The translations under genes and the position numbers were made by a program. This document shows positions 25,788 to 35,591 of a stretch of DNA of 46,393 nt, piece after piece. Position 1 is the stretch's first letter; every line of letters begins with the position of its first letter. This DNA is from Pseudomonadota bacterium (lineage in GTDB: Bacteria > Pseudomonadota > Gammaproteobacteria > Steroidobacterales > Steroidobacteraceae): NCBI GenBank assembly GCA_021780475.1, contig JAJXYR010000033.1, positions 1 through 46,393 on the forward strand. Reading direction: 5' to 3'. The notes under the pieces are model-generated. The model was not told where the DNA came from and ran no database searches. It worked only from the letters and a program-made list of their open reading frames with translations.

Positions 25788-28616
25788 ATGCCGCGCCTCG
25801 CCGCACTAGTCTGTATCGCCGCACTTGCCGCCGGCGCCGCCCATGCCACGGGCTCGGAGGATCAGTGGGCGCGCACGCTCGAACGGATCTCCTCGTCGGT
25901 CGTGTCGATCCAGATCGACGCCCCACGGGCCTTCGACACCGAGTGGAATGAAACGGCGCAGGCGACCGGTTTCGTCATCGACGCCAAGCGCGGGCTGATC
26001 TTGACGAACCGGCACGTGGTCACGCCGGGCCCGGTGGTCGCGCAGGCGATATTTCAGAATCGCGAAGAAGTGCAGCTCTACCCGGTCTACCGCGATCCGG
26101 TGCACGACTTCGGGATCTACCGCTACGATCCGGCGAAGCTGCGATTCATCAAGCCCGTTTCGCTGCCGCTGTATCCGGCCGGCGCGGTGGTCGGCCGCGA
26201 GATCCGGGTCGTCGGCAACGACGACGGCGAACAGCTGTCGATCCTCGCCGGCACCCTCGCGCGGCTCGACCGCGAGGCGCCGCAGTACGGCTACGGCAAG
26301 TACAACGATTTCAACACGTTCTATTATCAGGCGGCATCCGGCACCTCGGGGGGATCCTCCGGGTCGCCGGTCATCGACATCGACGGCCGCGTGGTCGCCT
26401 TGAATGCGGGCGGCGCCACCGGAGCCGCGTCCAGTTTCTATTTCCCCCTGCCCGACGTGGTGAGGGCGTTGAAATTCATCGACGCCGGCAAGCCGGTGCC
26501 GCGCGGCACGCTGGAAACGGTGTTCAAATACACCCCGTACGATGAGTTGACGCGCCTCGGCCTCGATCCGGACACCGAGGCGCGGATGCGCCGGGAGTTC
26601 CCGCAGTTGACCGGCATGCTGGTCGTGGACGACGTGCAGCCTGGGTCCGAAGCATCCCGGTTCCTGGAACCGGGAGACATTCTGATATCGATCGACGGCA
26701 AGCCCATTCCCGAGTTCTTTTCCCTGGAGGCGCTGATCGACGGTCACGTCGGCCGGCAGATACGCATCGAAGTGCAGCGCGGCGGCCGGCGCATCAGCCG
26801 CGCGTTGAGGGTGGTGGACCTTGACTCGATCACGGCGCACGAGTACATCGAGTTCGGCGAATCGGTGGTGCACACGCTGTCCTACGAAGAAGCGCGCAGC
26901 TTCCACCTGCCGATCAAGGGCGTCTACGTTGCCGATCCGGGCTATGTGTTCGCAAGCGCGGGGATCCCGCGCGCGGCGCTGATCAGCGCGTTCAACGGCA
27001 AGCCGGTCGCGGATCTCGCGGATTTCGCCGCGGTGCTCGCGACGCTTCCGGACGGCGGGCGCGCCACGGTGCGCTACGTGACGCTGCAGGATCCGCGCGC
27101 CGCCCAACTCAAGGTGATCCGCATGGACCGGTTGTGGTTTCCGGCCCGCGACTGCGTCCGCGATGATCGCCTGGGGACCTGGCCGTGCCGGCGCCTGCCC
27201 GCCGGGCCGCCGCCGAAGCCTCCGGTTCCGGCGTCGACGCAATTCGCGCGCACCGGTGACCCGCGCATCGACCGCCTGAGCCCCTCGCTCGTGTCGGTGA
27301 ACTTCGACATGCCTTACTCGGTGTCGGGAGTCACGGAGCGGCACTACCACGGCACCGGCGTGATCGTCGACACGAAGCGCGGACTCGTCGTCACCGATCG
27401 CAACACCGTGCCGGTCGCGCTCGGCGACGTGCGCCTCACTTTCGGCGACACCGTCGAAATCCCGGGGAAAGTGGTGTTCATCCACCCCCTGCACAATCTG
27501 GCGGTCATCTCCTACGACCCGAAGCTCATCGGCGACACCCCGGTGCGCGCCGCGACGTTCGATACGCGCCCGCTCGAGGCGGGTGATGACGTCTGGGTCG
27601 TGGGTCAGCGCAGCGACTCGAAGATCCTGTCCCAGAAGACCGAGGTCGCGGGCCTCGACGTCCTGTCGTTCCCGCTGTCCCGCACCCTGCGATTTCGCGA
27701 CAGCAATCTCGAAGCCGTCGATCTCGTCAACCCGCCGGCGGATTACGACGGCGTGATCGCCGATGAAAAGGGGGACGTGCGCGCGCTGTGGTCGAGCTTC
27801 GCATTCGAGACCGCCCAGGGGATCGAGCAGGCGAATCACGGAATGCCGGCCGACATCGTCACCGAGATGGTCAGGGACGTGGTTGCGAACCGCCCGATCT
27901 ATTCGCTCGACGCCGAGTTCGACGTCGATTCCCTGGCCGACGCGCGCAAGCTCGGCCTGCCCGATTCCTGGGTGCGGCGCTTCGTGGAGCATGGCGGACG
28001 CCGCCGCCAGGTTCTCAGCATCGACCGGCTCGCGGCAGGTTCGCCCGAGGCGAGGGTCCTGCAGCCCGGCGACCTGCTGCTCGCGATCGACGGCCGGGTG
28101 GTGAACCGATTTCGCGAGGTGGAGCTGGCCGTGCAGCGCCCGGAGGTGAGCGTGACGGTGTGGCGCGACGGTGCCGCGAAGACCTGGACGCTCGGCACCG
28201 TGCCGCTATGGGGCCGGGGCGTCGATCGCGTGCTGCTCTGGGCGGGAGCCACGCTGCAGGCGCCGTATCGGGCGATGGCGATCCAGCGGGGCATTCCGCG
28301 CAAGGGGGTGTTCGTGTCCTTCTTCTATTTCGGTTCGCCGGCCACGCATTACGGCTTGTTCGCCGGCCGCCGGATCACCGAAGTCGACGGCAGGCCGACC
28401 GCGGACCTGGACGCCTTCATCCGCGCGGTCAGCGACAAGCCGGACCGGGCCTCGGTGCGCCTGAAGACCGTCACGTGGAACGGCCAGGTGAGCGTCATCA
28501 CACTGAAGCTCGACAAGCATTATTGGCCGGCATACGAGTTGGAGCGGCAGGCCGACGGCAGCTGGCGGCGAATCGACCTCGATCCGCTCGACGTCGGCGC
28601 GATGCCGGGCACATGA
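25788..28616 (+). CDS. Tandem HtrA-like periplasmic serine protease, Nma111 type
   Basis: 942 residues with a signal peptide (cleavage after AAHA, residue 20). First half: trypsin-like domain with H76 (LTNRH), D107 (DPVHD) and S191 (GGSSGSP), then PDZ domains (about 260-350 and 370-450). Second half (about 490-930): a second protease-like domain in which the His position is N539 (TDRNTV), the Asp position is N570 (HPLHN) and the serine motif is missing, so it is catalytically dead, followed by two more PDZ-like domains. This active-plus-degenerate layout, and the stretch from RRGTL to the PDZ, recall yeast Nma111/Ynm3 rather than DegP. The role is presumably envelope protein quality control; substrates are unknown. 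Sua5 follows 36 bases later. Confidence 0.85.
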   Translation: MPRLAALVCIAALAAGAAHATGSEDQWARTLERISSSVVSIQIDAPRAFDTEWNETAQATGFVIDAKRGLILTNRHVVTPGPVVAQAIFQNREEVQLYPVYRDPVHDFGIYRYDPAKLRFIKPVSLPLYPAGAVVGREIRVVGNDDGEQLSILAGTLARLDREAPQYGYGKYNDFNTFYYQAASGTSGGSSGSPVIDIDGRVVALNAGGATGAASSFYFPLPDVVRALKFIDAGKPVPRGTLETVFKYTPYDELTRLGLDPDTEARMRREFPQLTGMLVVDDVQPGSEASRFLEPGDILISIDGKPIPEFFSLEALIDGHVGRQIRIEVQRGGRRISRALRVVDLDSITAHEYIEFGESVVHTLSYEEARSFHLPIKGVYVADPGYVFASAGIPRAALISAFNGKPVADLADFAAVLATLPDGGRATVRYVTLQDPRAAQLKVIRMDRLWFPARDCVRDDRLGTWPCRRLPAGPPPKPPVPASTQFARTGDPRIDRLSPSLVSVNFDMPYSVSGVTERHYHGTGVIVDTKRGLVVTDRNTVPVALGDVRLTFGDTVEIPGKVVFIHPLHNLAVISYDPKLIGDTPVRAATFDTRPLEAGDDVWVVGQRSDSKILSQKTEVAGLDVLSFPLSRTLRFRDSNLEAVDLVNPPADYDGVIADEKGDVRALWSSFAFETAQGIEQANHGMPADIVTEMVRDVVANRPIYSLDAEFDVDSLADARKLGLPDSWVRRFVEHGGRRRQVLSIDRLAAGSPEARVLQPGDLLLAIDGRVVNRFREVELAVQRPEVSVTVWRDGAAKTWTLGTVPLWGRGVDRVLLWAGATLQAPYRAMAIQRGIPRKGVFVSFFYFGSPATHYGLFAGRRITEVDGRPTADLDAFIRAVSDKPDRASVRLKTVTWNGQVSVITLKLDKHYWPAYELERQADGSWRRIDLDPLDVGAMPGT

Positions 28617-28640
28617 GCGCGCCTGCGGCCGTGGTCTTGG

Positions 28641-28646
28641 TATCAT
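28641..28646 (+). promoter_or_regulatory. -10-like hexamer six bases before sua5
   Basis: TATCAT, six bases before GTG 28653, with no ribosome binding site. If active, it would separate sua5 from the protease gene and give a leaderless mRNA. Confidence 0.4.
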
Positions 28647-28652
28647 TCGCCC

Positions 28653-29642
28653 GTGGTTAGAGCGACACAAACCGAAATCGACGAGGCGGTCGAGGCACTG
28701 CGGGCGGGCGGACTCGTCGCGTTCCCGACTGAGACCGTATATGGCCTCGGCGCCAACGCGGCCGACACCGTGGCGGTCGGCAGGATCTTCGAGCTGAAGG
28801 GCAGGCCGAGCGATCACCCGGTGATCGTGCATCTCGACAATCCGCGCTATCTGCACCGCTGGGTCAAGGACATGCCGGACGCCGCCGCGCGTCTCGCCGC
28901 GCGCTTTTGGCCGGGCCCGCTGACCCTGATCCTGCCGAAGGCCGACGAAGTCAATGAGATCGTCACCGGCGGCCAGGACAGCATCGGCATCCGCGTGCCT
29001 TCGCATCCGATCGCGCAGCAGCTGCTGACCGCGTTCGGCGGCGGCATCGCCGCGCCGTCGGCCAACCGTTACGGCCACTTGAGTCCGACGAAGGCCGAGC
29101 ACGTGCGCGACGAGTTCGGCGATGCGTTGCCGGTCGTCCTCGACGGCGGCGAGTCCCAGATCGGGCTGGAGTCGACGATCGTCTCCTGTCTCGACGGCGC
29201 GGTGCGCCTGCTGCGCCCGGGATACATCACGCGCTCCCAGATCAGCGCCGTCGTCGGCGATCTCGCGCCGGCGGGCGATGCGCCGCGCGCGCCGGGAGAT
29301 CGCAGCCTGCACTATGCGCCGCTGACGCCGGTGGAAATCGTGGAGTCGGAGGACCTGGAGACGCGCGCGGCCGAATTCGCCGGCCGCGGCGCCAAGGTGG
29401 CGGTGTTGGCGATGCGGCCGCCGATGCATGCGCAGCGGCAGATGACGTGGATCAACGCGGGCAAGAAGGCTGAGACCTATGCGCATAATCTGTACAGTCA
29501 TTTGCGCACGCTCGACCGCGTGGGCAGCGTGAAAATCCTCATCCAGGCGCCGCCGCTCGATGAACCCTGGGCGGCGGTCAACGACCGCCTGTCCCGGGCA
29601 GTGGGACTCGGCGGCCGCGCTCCCGAATCGGGCGCCGGTTGA
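28653..29642 (+). CDS. sua5: L-threonylcarbamoyladenylate synthase, Sua5 type
   Basis: 329 residues starting GTG. The N-terminal YrdC/TsaC domain has LVAFPTETVYGLGANA, SDHPVIVH and a SxxG-type ATP region (GGGIAAPSANRYGHLSPT). A linker (GDRSLHYAPLTPVEI) leads to the C-terminal Sua5 domain of about 110 residues. It makes the intermediate for t6A37 of tRNAs reading ANN codons. The long Sua5 form contrasts with the short TsaC of E. coli. Ends in a TTGA overlap with the decarboxylase gene. Confidence 0.94.
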   Translation: MVRATQTEIDEAVEALRAGGLVAFPTETVYGLGANAADTVAVGRIFELKGRPSDHPVIVHLDNPRYLHRWVKDMPDAAARLAARFWPGPLTLILPKADEVNEIVTGGQDSIGIRVPSHPIAQQLLTAFGGGIAAPSANRYGHLSPTKAEHVRDEFGDALPVVLDGGESQIGLESTIVSCLDGAVRLLRPGYITRSQISAVVGDLAPAGDAPRAPGDRSLHYAPLTPVEIVESEDLETRAAEFAGRGAKVAVLAMRPPMHAQRQMTWINAGKKAETYAHNLYSHLRTLDRVGSVKILIQAPPLDEPWAAVNDRLSRAVGLGGRAPESGAG

Positions 29643-29644
29643 CG

Positions 29645-30853
29645 ATGCGGCATCCCGACGCTTGCACCGCGGAGCCGGCGGAACTCGTCACGCCGCCGGA
29701 TCCGTTCGCGCCGGAGGCGATCAAGCGGCTCGCGGCGCGCTACGGTTCACCGTTGTTGATCATCGATGCCGAGCGTATCAGAGCGGGATACCGTCGGCTC
29801 GCCGCCGCGCTCCCCGGCGTCGATCTGCACTACGCGCTGAAACCGCTGCCTCACGGGGCGGTGATCGAGATTCTGCGCGATGAGGGCGCCTTCTTCGATC
29901 TCGCGACCAACGGCGAGGTCGAACTGGTGCGCCGTGCCGGGATCGCGCCCGCTCGCTGCATCCAAACCCATCCGATCAAGCGGGACAGCGACATCCGCAC
30001 CGCGCTGGCGTTCGGCGTCGACACTTTCGTCGCGGACAATCCGGACGAAATCCGCAAATTCGTGAAGCATCGCCGTCGCGCGTCATTGTTGATCCGGGTG
30101 GCGTTCCGCAGCCCGGAAGCCGTCTGCGACTTGTCGCGAAAATTCGGCTGCGAACCGGATGCCGTGCTGCCCTTGATCGAACTGGCCGCCTCGCTCGGCA
30201 TCCGCGTGCGCGGGTTGTCGTTTCACGTCGGCTCGCAAGCCGGGGGACCGGCGATGCATGTCGAGGCGATCGCGGCCTGTGCGCAATTGCTGCGCCGCGC
30301 CGCCGCAGACGGGCACGCGCTCGGCGTGCTCGATATCGGCGGCGGCTTTCCGGTCGAATACCGGCAAGCCGTGCCGTCGATCGAAGAGTTCTGTGCGCCG
30401 CTGCGGGCCGCTTTGCGCGGCGTTCCGGAAGGCATACGCGTGATCGCCGAGCCCGGCCGTTTCATCGCCGCGCCGGCCGCGGTCGCGGTCGCGTCCGTGA
30501 TGGGCCGCGCAAAGCGGGCCGGAAAGTGGTGGTATTACCTGGATGACGGGCTATACGGATCCTACAATGGCCGGATGTTCGACCACGCGAACTACCGGAT
30601 CGACTCGCTGCGATCCGGTGACGAGCGGCATCCGTCGGTGCTCGCCGGCCCCACGTGCGACAGCATCGACGTGATCGACGAGGACATCCAATTGCCGCTG
30701 TTACATGCGGGCGACCTCATCGTCGGCCGCACGATGGGTGCTTACACCTGGGCTTCGGCCACGGAGTTCAATCTTTTCCCCAAGGCGGCCGTGCTAGTAG
30801 TCGATCGCGGACGCGTGATTTGCGGAGGCGACCATGACGATCGGCCGACGTAG
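29645..30853 (+). CDS. Fold-III PLP decarboxylase, ornithine decarboxylase type
   Basis: 402 residues from ATG 29645; a TTG at 29639 overlapping the sua5 stop is equally possible. Alanine-racemase-type barrel: PLP lysine in LHYALKPLPHGAVIEIL, then SFHVGSQAG, DIGGGFP, IAEPGRF and AGPTCDSIDVID with the Cys-Asp pair of eukaryotic-type ornithine decarboxylase. It should make putrescine. Diaminopimelate decarboxylase (LysA) is less likely because of the GPTCDSID motif; lysine/ornithine dual use remains possible. Followed 60 bases later by a HIT gene. Confidence 0.88.
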   Translation: MRHPDACTAEPAELVTPPDPFAPEAIKRLAARYGSPLLIIDAERIRAGYRRLAAALPGVDLHYALKPLPHGAVIEILRDEGAFFDLATNGEVELVRRAGIAPARCIQTHPIKRDSDIRTALAFGVDTFVADNPDEIRKFVKHRRRASLLIRVAFRSPEAVCDLSRKFGCEPDAVLPLIELAASLGIRVRGLSFHVGSQAGGPAMHVEAIAACAQLLRRAAADGHALGVLDIGGGFPVEYRQAVPSIEEFCAPLRAALRGVPEGIRVIAEPGRFIAAPAAVAVASVMGRAKRAGKWWYYLDDGLYGSYNGRMFDHANYRIDSLRSGDERHPSVLAGPTCDSIDVIDEDIQLPLLHAGDLIVGRTMGAYTWASATEFNLFPKAAVLVVDRGRVICGGDHDDRPT

Positions 30854-30913
30854 ATTCCCGCGACGGACCGACTTCGTGCATCGGGGCACCGGGGCGCGGC
30901 GGAGCCGGCACGG

Positions 30914-31345
30914 TTGACCGCGATACACCGACTGGTCGATCGTTGCCGGACGGGGGAACTGCCGACGCTGGTGGCGAAATTGACCAGCGGCTGGGTGGTT
31001 CTCGGTGAACGGCAGGTCATTACCGGTTATTGCCTGTTGTTGCCCGATCCGGTCGTGCCGCATTTGAACGCGCTGGCTCCGGCGCCGCGCAGCCTGTTCC
31101 TTGCGGAAATGGCGCGGCTTGGGGATGCCCTGCTCGAAGTGACCGACGCGGTTCGGCTGAACTATGCGATGTTCGGCAACGCCGAACCCGCGCTGCACGC
31201 GCACGTCTTTCCGCGTCATCGAAATGAGCCGCCCGCCATCCGCGCCCTGCAGCCGTGGGCGCTCGATTGGGACGGCGCGCCGGTCTACAGCGAGGCGCTG
31301 CACGGCGATCTGCGACGGCGGCTGCGATCCGCACTCGAGGGCTGA
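30914..31345 (+). CDS. HIT-family hydrolase-like protein
   Basis: 143 residues from TTG 30914, with GGAG nine bases upstream. The histidine triad region reads ALHAHVFPRHR, and ITGYCLLLPDPVVPHL is the typical preceding strand. HIT proteins hydrolyse or transfer nucleotides such as Ap4A or AMP-lysine. The substrate cannot be told. The triad is atypical because Phe-Pro follows where a third His is expected; the His of PRHR may substitute. Last gene before the converging DUF255 gene. Confidence 0.8.
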   Translation: MTAIHRLVDRCRTGELPTLVAKLTSGWVVLGERQVITGYCLLLPDPVVPHLNALAPAPRSLFLAEMARLGDALLEVTDAVRLNYAMFGNAEPALHAHVFPRHRNEPPAIRALQPWALDWDGAPVYSEALHGDLRRRLRSALEG

Positions 31346-31386
31346 CCGATGCGCATGGCGACACGGTGGGTTCTTGTTGAGCGCGA

Positions 31387-33423
31387 TCAGCCGCCGTCGC
31401 GCAGCACGCGCACCAGTTCGCCGAAATCCCTGATCGGCGCCGAGCAAGTCATGCCGGTGCACACGTAGGCGACGGCGCCGTCGCCGCCCGCGCACCCTGA
31501 AAAGACCGGCGGCAGCCCCGCGGCGTCGTCGGGAATCGAAATCACGAGCCGCGACGGTGCGTATAGCCGCGACAGATCCGCCGACCAGGCGGCGGCCTCG
31601 TCGGCGGGACCGCGGACGATCACGACGCGCGGCGGGTCGAGGTGGACGTCGAGCGCGTTCACCAGGCTCATGTGCGCCTGCGGCTGAGCCGACATCAGCG
31701 CGAATGAGGCGATGAGCGTGCGCTGCGCGGCGTGCAGATAACGAGGCTCGGCCGCGAGGTAACCGAGTTTCGTCAACACCTGGGCGGCGACGCCGTTGCC
31801 GGCGGGCAGCGACTCGTCGCCGAACGGCTTGCCGCGATGGAGCAGCTGTTCGTGGTCGGACGCGGTGAAATAGAAGCCGCCGACCTCCGGGTCCTCGAAA
31901 TGCGACAGGAGAACGTCGGCGAGGCGCGTCAACAAATCCCAGTCGCGACTGCGCCAGCGCGTCTGCAGCAGTTCCAGCAGCGCATCCGCCATGAACGCGT
32001 AGTCGTCCAGATAGGCGGGGAACCGCGCCCGTCCGCCGGCATGGACCGCCAGCAGGCGCCCGTCGCGCCAGAGGCGTTCGGCGATGAAATCCGCGGCGGC
32101 GACGGCGGCATCGGCGAGGTCGGGCCTCGCGAGCGCGCGCGCGGCGACTGCGAGCCCCTTGATCATCAGGGCGTTCCATGCGGTGAGGATCTTCGTGTCG
32201 ACACCGGGTCGTGGGCGGGCGTCGCGCACGGCGAGCAGCCGGGCGCGCGCCGCGTCGATGGTTCGTTCCGCGGCGTCGTCGGCGGCCGCTTCCACCACCC
32301 GCAGGTGCCAGCGTCCTTCGAAATTCGCCGCCCGCGTCAGGCCGAACCGCGCGGCGAAAGCCGCGAATTCGTCCGCGTCCAGGGCGGACTCGACGGCGGC
32401 CCGATCCCAGACGTAGAAGGCGCCCTCGCCGCCGGGCGAATCGGCATCGAGACTTGCATGGAAGGCTCCGTCCGCCGAGCGCATCTCGCGCAGCGCCCAG
32501 TCGGCGGTTTCAGCGGCGACGCGCCCGAACAGAGCCTCGCCGGTCGCAAGATGCGCCTCGGCGTACAGCGCGAGCAGCGTGCCGTTGTCGTAGAGCATCT
32601 TTTCGAAATGCGGAATCGACCATTCCCTGTCGACCGAGTACCGGAAGAATCCGCCGCCCAGCTGGTCATAGATGCCGCCTTCGGCCATGCGCGTCAGCGA
32701 AAGCGTCGCCATGTAGAGCGCATCCAGATCGGGCGCGGCCGATTCGGAGGTCGCGCGCCACTGCCGCAGGCAGCGTTCGATGCTCGCCGCGTGCGGAAAT
32801 TTCGGCGCAAGGCCGAAGCCGCCCCATTCGCGATCGAAGCTCCGGGCGAGCGCGGCGCGCGCACCATCCAGCGGTCCCGCATCGAGTGCGGCGCCCGCCG
32901 GTTCGCCGGGCGGGGACACGGCGTCGAACGCCGCGCGCAGGGGTTCGGTCTGCGCATCGATCTCGGCCCGATGCGCCGAGTAGTACGCGGCCACGCGGAC
33001 CAGCAGGTCGCGGAACGCCGGCAGGCCGTGGCTCGCATCCTTCGGGAAATAAGTTCCGCCGAAAAAAGGCTGTTGTCCGTCCGGCGTCAGGAACATCGTC
33101 AGCGGCCAGCCGCCGGGCGCGCGCGTGATCAACGCATGCGCGATCTGGTAGACCTTGTCGATGTCCGGACGCTCCTCGCGATCCACCTTGATGTTGACGA
33201 ACAGCGAATTCATCGTCGCCGCCGTGGCCGGATCCTCGAAGGACTCGTGCGCCATCACATGGCACCAGTGGCAGGCCGAATAGCCGACCGACAGCAGGAT
33301 CGGCTTGTTCGCGGCGCGCGCGGCGGCGAGCGCCTCTTCACCCCAGGGCAGCCAATCGACGGGATTGCCGGCGTGCTGCAGCAGGTAGGGACTGGTTTCC
33401 GAGTGAAGTCGATTGCGATGCAT
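31387..33423 (-). CDS. DUF255 thioredoxin-domain protein (YyaL/spermatogenesis-associated 20-like)
   Basis: 678 residues. The N-terminal thioredoxin-like domain has [20 protein letters not shown] and the redox motif [18 protein letters not shown], followed by [17 protein letters not shown]. The rest is an alpha/alpha-toroid resembling N-acylglucosamine epimerases and cellulases. Widely conserved, function uncertain; the CHWC motif suggests a thiol-disulfide or metal role. ATG 33423 is chosen; GTG 33432 is three codons upstream. Diverges from the RlmI-like gene, sharing a 53-base region that contains TAGAAT on the plus strand and TATAGT on the minus strand. Confidence 0.9.
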   Translation of the reverse strand: MHRNRLHSETSPYLLQHAGNPVDWLPWGEEALAAARAANKPILLSVGYSACHWCHVMAHESFEDPATAATMNSLFVNIKVDREERPDIDKVYQIAHALITRAPGGWPLTMFLTPDGQQPFFGGTYFPKDASHGLPAFRDLLVRVAAYYSAHRAEIDAQTEPLRAAFDAVSPPGEPAGAALDAGPLDGARAALARSFDREWGGFGLAPKFPHAASIERCLRQWRATSESAAPDLDALYMATLSLTRMAEGGIYDQLGGGFFRYSVDREWSIPHFEKMLYDNGTLLALYAEAHLATGEALFGRVAAETADWALREMRSADGAFHASLDADSPGGEGAFYVWDRAAVESALDADEFAAFAARFGLTRAANFEGRWHLRVVEAAADDAAERTIDAARARLLAVRDARPRPGVDTKILTAWNALMIKGLAVAARALARPDLADAAVAAADFIAERLWRDGRLLAVHAGGRARFPAYLDDYAFMADALLELLQTRWRSRDWDLLTRLADVLLSHFEDPEVGGFYFTASDHEQLLHRGKPFGDESLPAGNGVAAQVLTKLGYLAAEPRYLHAAQRTLIASFALMSAQPQAHMSLVNALDVHLDPPRVVIVRGPADEAAAWSADLSRLYAPSRLVISIPDDAAGLPPVFSGCAGGDGAVAYVCTGMTCSAPIRDFGELVRVLRDGG

Positions 33424-33476
33424 CGGGTGCACCCGCGTCGGTTAGAATGCGCGCCACTATAACTGAAGTGCCCTAC

Positions 33477-34688
33477 ATGACCACGACCGTAAACGCCTCG
33501 GAATTACCCGCATTGCGCCTGAGGCGCAACGAAGACCGCCGACTGCAGGCCGGACATCTGTGGGTTTTCAGCAATGAGGTGGACATCGAGCAGACGCCGC
33601 TCGGCAAGCTCGACCCGGGCGGCTTGGTGCGTGTGCTCGCGCACAACGACCGCGCCCTCGGGATCGCCTACGCCAATCCGCGTTCCTTGATCACCGCGCG
33701 GCTGCTCGAGACCTGGACGATTCCGGACGCCGCGTGGTTCGCCGCGCGCATCCACCGCGCGCTCGCCTCGCGCGAGCGCCTGCATGCCGCCCCGTACTAC
33801 CGCCTCGTTTATGGTGAAGCCGACGGCCTGCCCGGATTGGTCGTCGATCGCTTCGGCGCGATCTGCGTCGTCCAGATCGGCACCGCCGGGATGGAGCGAC
33901 TGCGGCCGCAGATCGAGCGCGCCTTGTTCGACGTCCTGCCGATCGAATCGCTGCTGCTGAAGAACGACGGCGCCGCGCGCGAACTCGAGGGCCTGCCTTC
34001 GTACGTGGAGGTGGTCGGCGCACCCATCCCCGACAGCGTCGTGGTCGTCGAGGACGGCCTCGAGTTCCGCGTGCCGCTGCGTGACGGCCAGAAAACCGGC
34101 TGGTTCTTCGACCAGGCCGCGAACCGGCGGGCGCTCGCCAGGTACGTGCGCCCGGGTTCGCGCGTGCTCGACGTGTTCAGCTACGTCGGCGCCTGGGGTG
34201 TGCGCGCCGCCCGCGCGGGCGCCGGCGAGGTTCTGTGCGTCGACGCCTCGGCCGCGGCGCTGGAATTCGCGGCCGCAAACGCCGCGCGCAACGGCCATGC
34301 TCTCGGCACCCGCAAAGGCGATGCATTCGACGTGTTGGCGGCGCTCGCGGCAGAAGGGGAGAAATTCGACGTGGTGATCGTCGATCCGCCGGCGTTCGCG
34401 AAGCGCAAGAAGGACCTGCCCAAGGCGCAGGCGGCCTACAAGCGCTTGAACCAGGCCGCGATGCAGTTGATCGGCGACGACGGCATCCTGGTGTCCTGTT
34501 CCTGTTCGCATCATCTTGCCACGGATCAACTTCAGGACGCGCTCGGCAAGGGCGCGCGCACCGCGCACAAACATCTGCAGATCCTGGAGGCGGGCGGTCA
34601 GGCCCAGGATCATCCGGTGCATCCGGCGATCCCCGAAACCCGCTACCTGAAGGCGCTTTTTTGCCGCGTCGGCGCGGCCATGAAGTGA
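33477..34688 (+). CDS. RlmI-like class I SAM-dependent rRNA methyltransferase
   Basis: 403 residues. An N-terminal PUA domain (LRRNEDRRLQAGHLWVFSNEV, about 10-85) is followed by a Rossmann methyltransferase domain with VLDVFSYVGAWGVRAARAG, VDPPAFAKRKKDL and SCSCSHHL. This matches RlmI, which makes m5C1962 in 23S rRNA. The Cys pair of SCSCSH fits a 5-methylcytosine enzyme. ATG 33477 is chosen; the frame runs up to 33447. lgt starts 45 bases downstream behind its own -10. Confidence 0.9.
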   Translation: MTTTVNASELPALRLRRNEDRRLQAGHLWVFSNEVDIEQTPLGKLDPGGLVRVLAHNDRALGIAYANPRSLITARLLETWTIPDAAWFAARIHRALASRERLHAAPYYRLVYGEADGLPGLVVDRFGAICVVQIGTAGMERLRPQIERALFDVLPIESLLLKNDGAARELEGLPSYVEVVGAPIPDSVVVVEDGLEFRVPLRDGQKTGWFFDQAANRRALARYVRPGSRVLDVFSYVGAWGVRAARAGAGEVLCVDASAAALEFAAANAARNGHALGTRKGDAFDVLAALAAEGEKFDVVIVDPPAFAKRKKDLPKAQAAYKRLNQAAMQLIGDDGILVSCSCSHHLATDQLQDALGKGARTAHKHLQILEAGGQAQDHPVHPAIPETRYLKALFCRVGAAMK

Positions 34689-34720
34689 GCGGGAAGTTCT
34701 CGGAATCGCAAACGGTGCGG

Positions 34721-34726
34721 TAGAAT
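34721..34726 (+). promoter_or_regulatory. -10-like hexamer seven bases before lgt
   Basis: TAGAAT, seven bases before the lgt ATG, with no ribosome binding site. A weak TTCTCG lies 18 bases upstream. Confidence 0.5.
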
Positions 34727-34733
34727 CCCGGAC

Positions 34734-35588
34734 ATGCTCGTATATCCTCACATCAATCCGATCGCGATCTCCATCGGCCCGTTCTTCGGCGTGGGACCGC
34801 TGCAGGTTCATTGGTACGGCATCATGTACCTCGTCGGCTTCGCGTCGGCCTGGGGACTGGCGCGGCATCGCGCCGCCCGTCCCGGATCGACCTGGACCGG
34901 TCTCGACATCGACGACCTGATCTTCTACTGCGCGATCGGCGTGATCCTCGGCGGCCGGCTCGGCTGGTGCATCTTCTACGGCAACGAAGTGATCTATGGG
35001 CGCGGCACGACCCCCGCGGACTGGCTCAACGTGTTCCGGATCTGGGACGGCGGCATGTCGTTCCACGGCGGCCTGACCGGGGTCATCGTGGCGGCGATGC
35101 TGTTCGCGCGGGCCAAGGGAAAGCACGTCGTCGACGTCTTCGATTTTCTGGCGCCGCTGCCGGGAATCGGCCTGATGGCCGGCCGGCTCGGCAATTTCAT
35201 CAACGGCGAGCTGTGGGGAAAGCCGACGGACCTGCCCTGGGCCTTCGGCGTGCCGAATGCGCAGGGCGTGCTGATCGGACGGCACCCGTCGCAGCTGTAT
35301 GAGGCCGCGCTCGAGGGTTTGCTGCTGTTCCTCATCCTGTGGTTCTTCACGAACAAGCCGCGGCCGCGGCTCGCACCGAGCGCGCTGTTCATGATCGTCT
35401 ATGGCCTCGCCCGGTTCACCGTCGAATGGGTGCGTCTGCCCGACGCCAATCTGGGCTATTTGTACGGCGGCTGGCTGACGATGGGAATGCTGTTGACGAT
35501 GCCGATGATCCTCATCGGCGCCGGCATGATGATCTATTCATACCGGCGCGATGCGGCGAGCGGCAACCTGGTTCGCCCCGCCGGCTAG
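34734..35588 (+). CDS. lgt: Prolipoprotein diacylglyceryl transferase
   Basis: 284 residues, seven hydrophobic segments. Lgt motifs: VHWYGIMYLVGF, GGRLGWCIFYG, WDGGMSFHGGLTG (catalytic His), LGNFINGELWGKPTD and HPSQLYEA. It attaches diacylglycerol to the lipobox cysteine at the inner membrane. Upstream of thyA with three bases between them, as in many gammaproteobacteria. Confidence 0.97.
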   Translation: MLVYPHINPIAISIGPFFGVGPLQVHWYGIMYLVGFASAWGLARHRAARPGSTWTGLDIDDLIFYCAIGVILGGRLGWCIFYGNEVIYGRGTTPADWLNVFRIWDGGMSFHGGLTGVIVAAMLFARAKGKHVVDVFDFLAPLPGIGLMAGRLGNFINGELWGKPTDLPWAFGVPNAQGVLIGRHPSQLYEAALEGLLLFLILWFFTNKPRPRLAPSALFMIVYGLARFTVEWVRLPDANLGYLYGGWLTMGMLLTMPMILIGAGMMIYSYRRDAASGNLVRPAG

Positions 35589-35591
35589 TCG

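Noticed and set aside
25806-27992. 728-codon open frame opposite the Nma111-like gene
   Set aside because: Composition is Arg/His/Asp-rich and featureless, typical of a reverse-strand shadow; the plus strand encodes a coherent protease with a signal peptide.
31732-33462. 576-codon open frame opposite the DUF255 gene
   Set aside because: Shadow of a gene with clear thioredoxin and toroid motifs; no domain is visible in the plus-strand frame.
33504-35285. 593-codon minus-strand frame across the RlmI-like and lgt genes
   Set aside because: Spans two well-identified genes in antisense; low-complexity composition.
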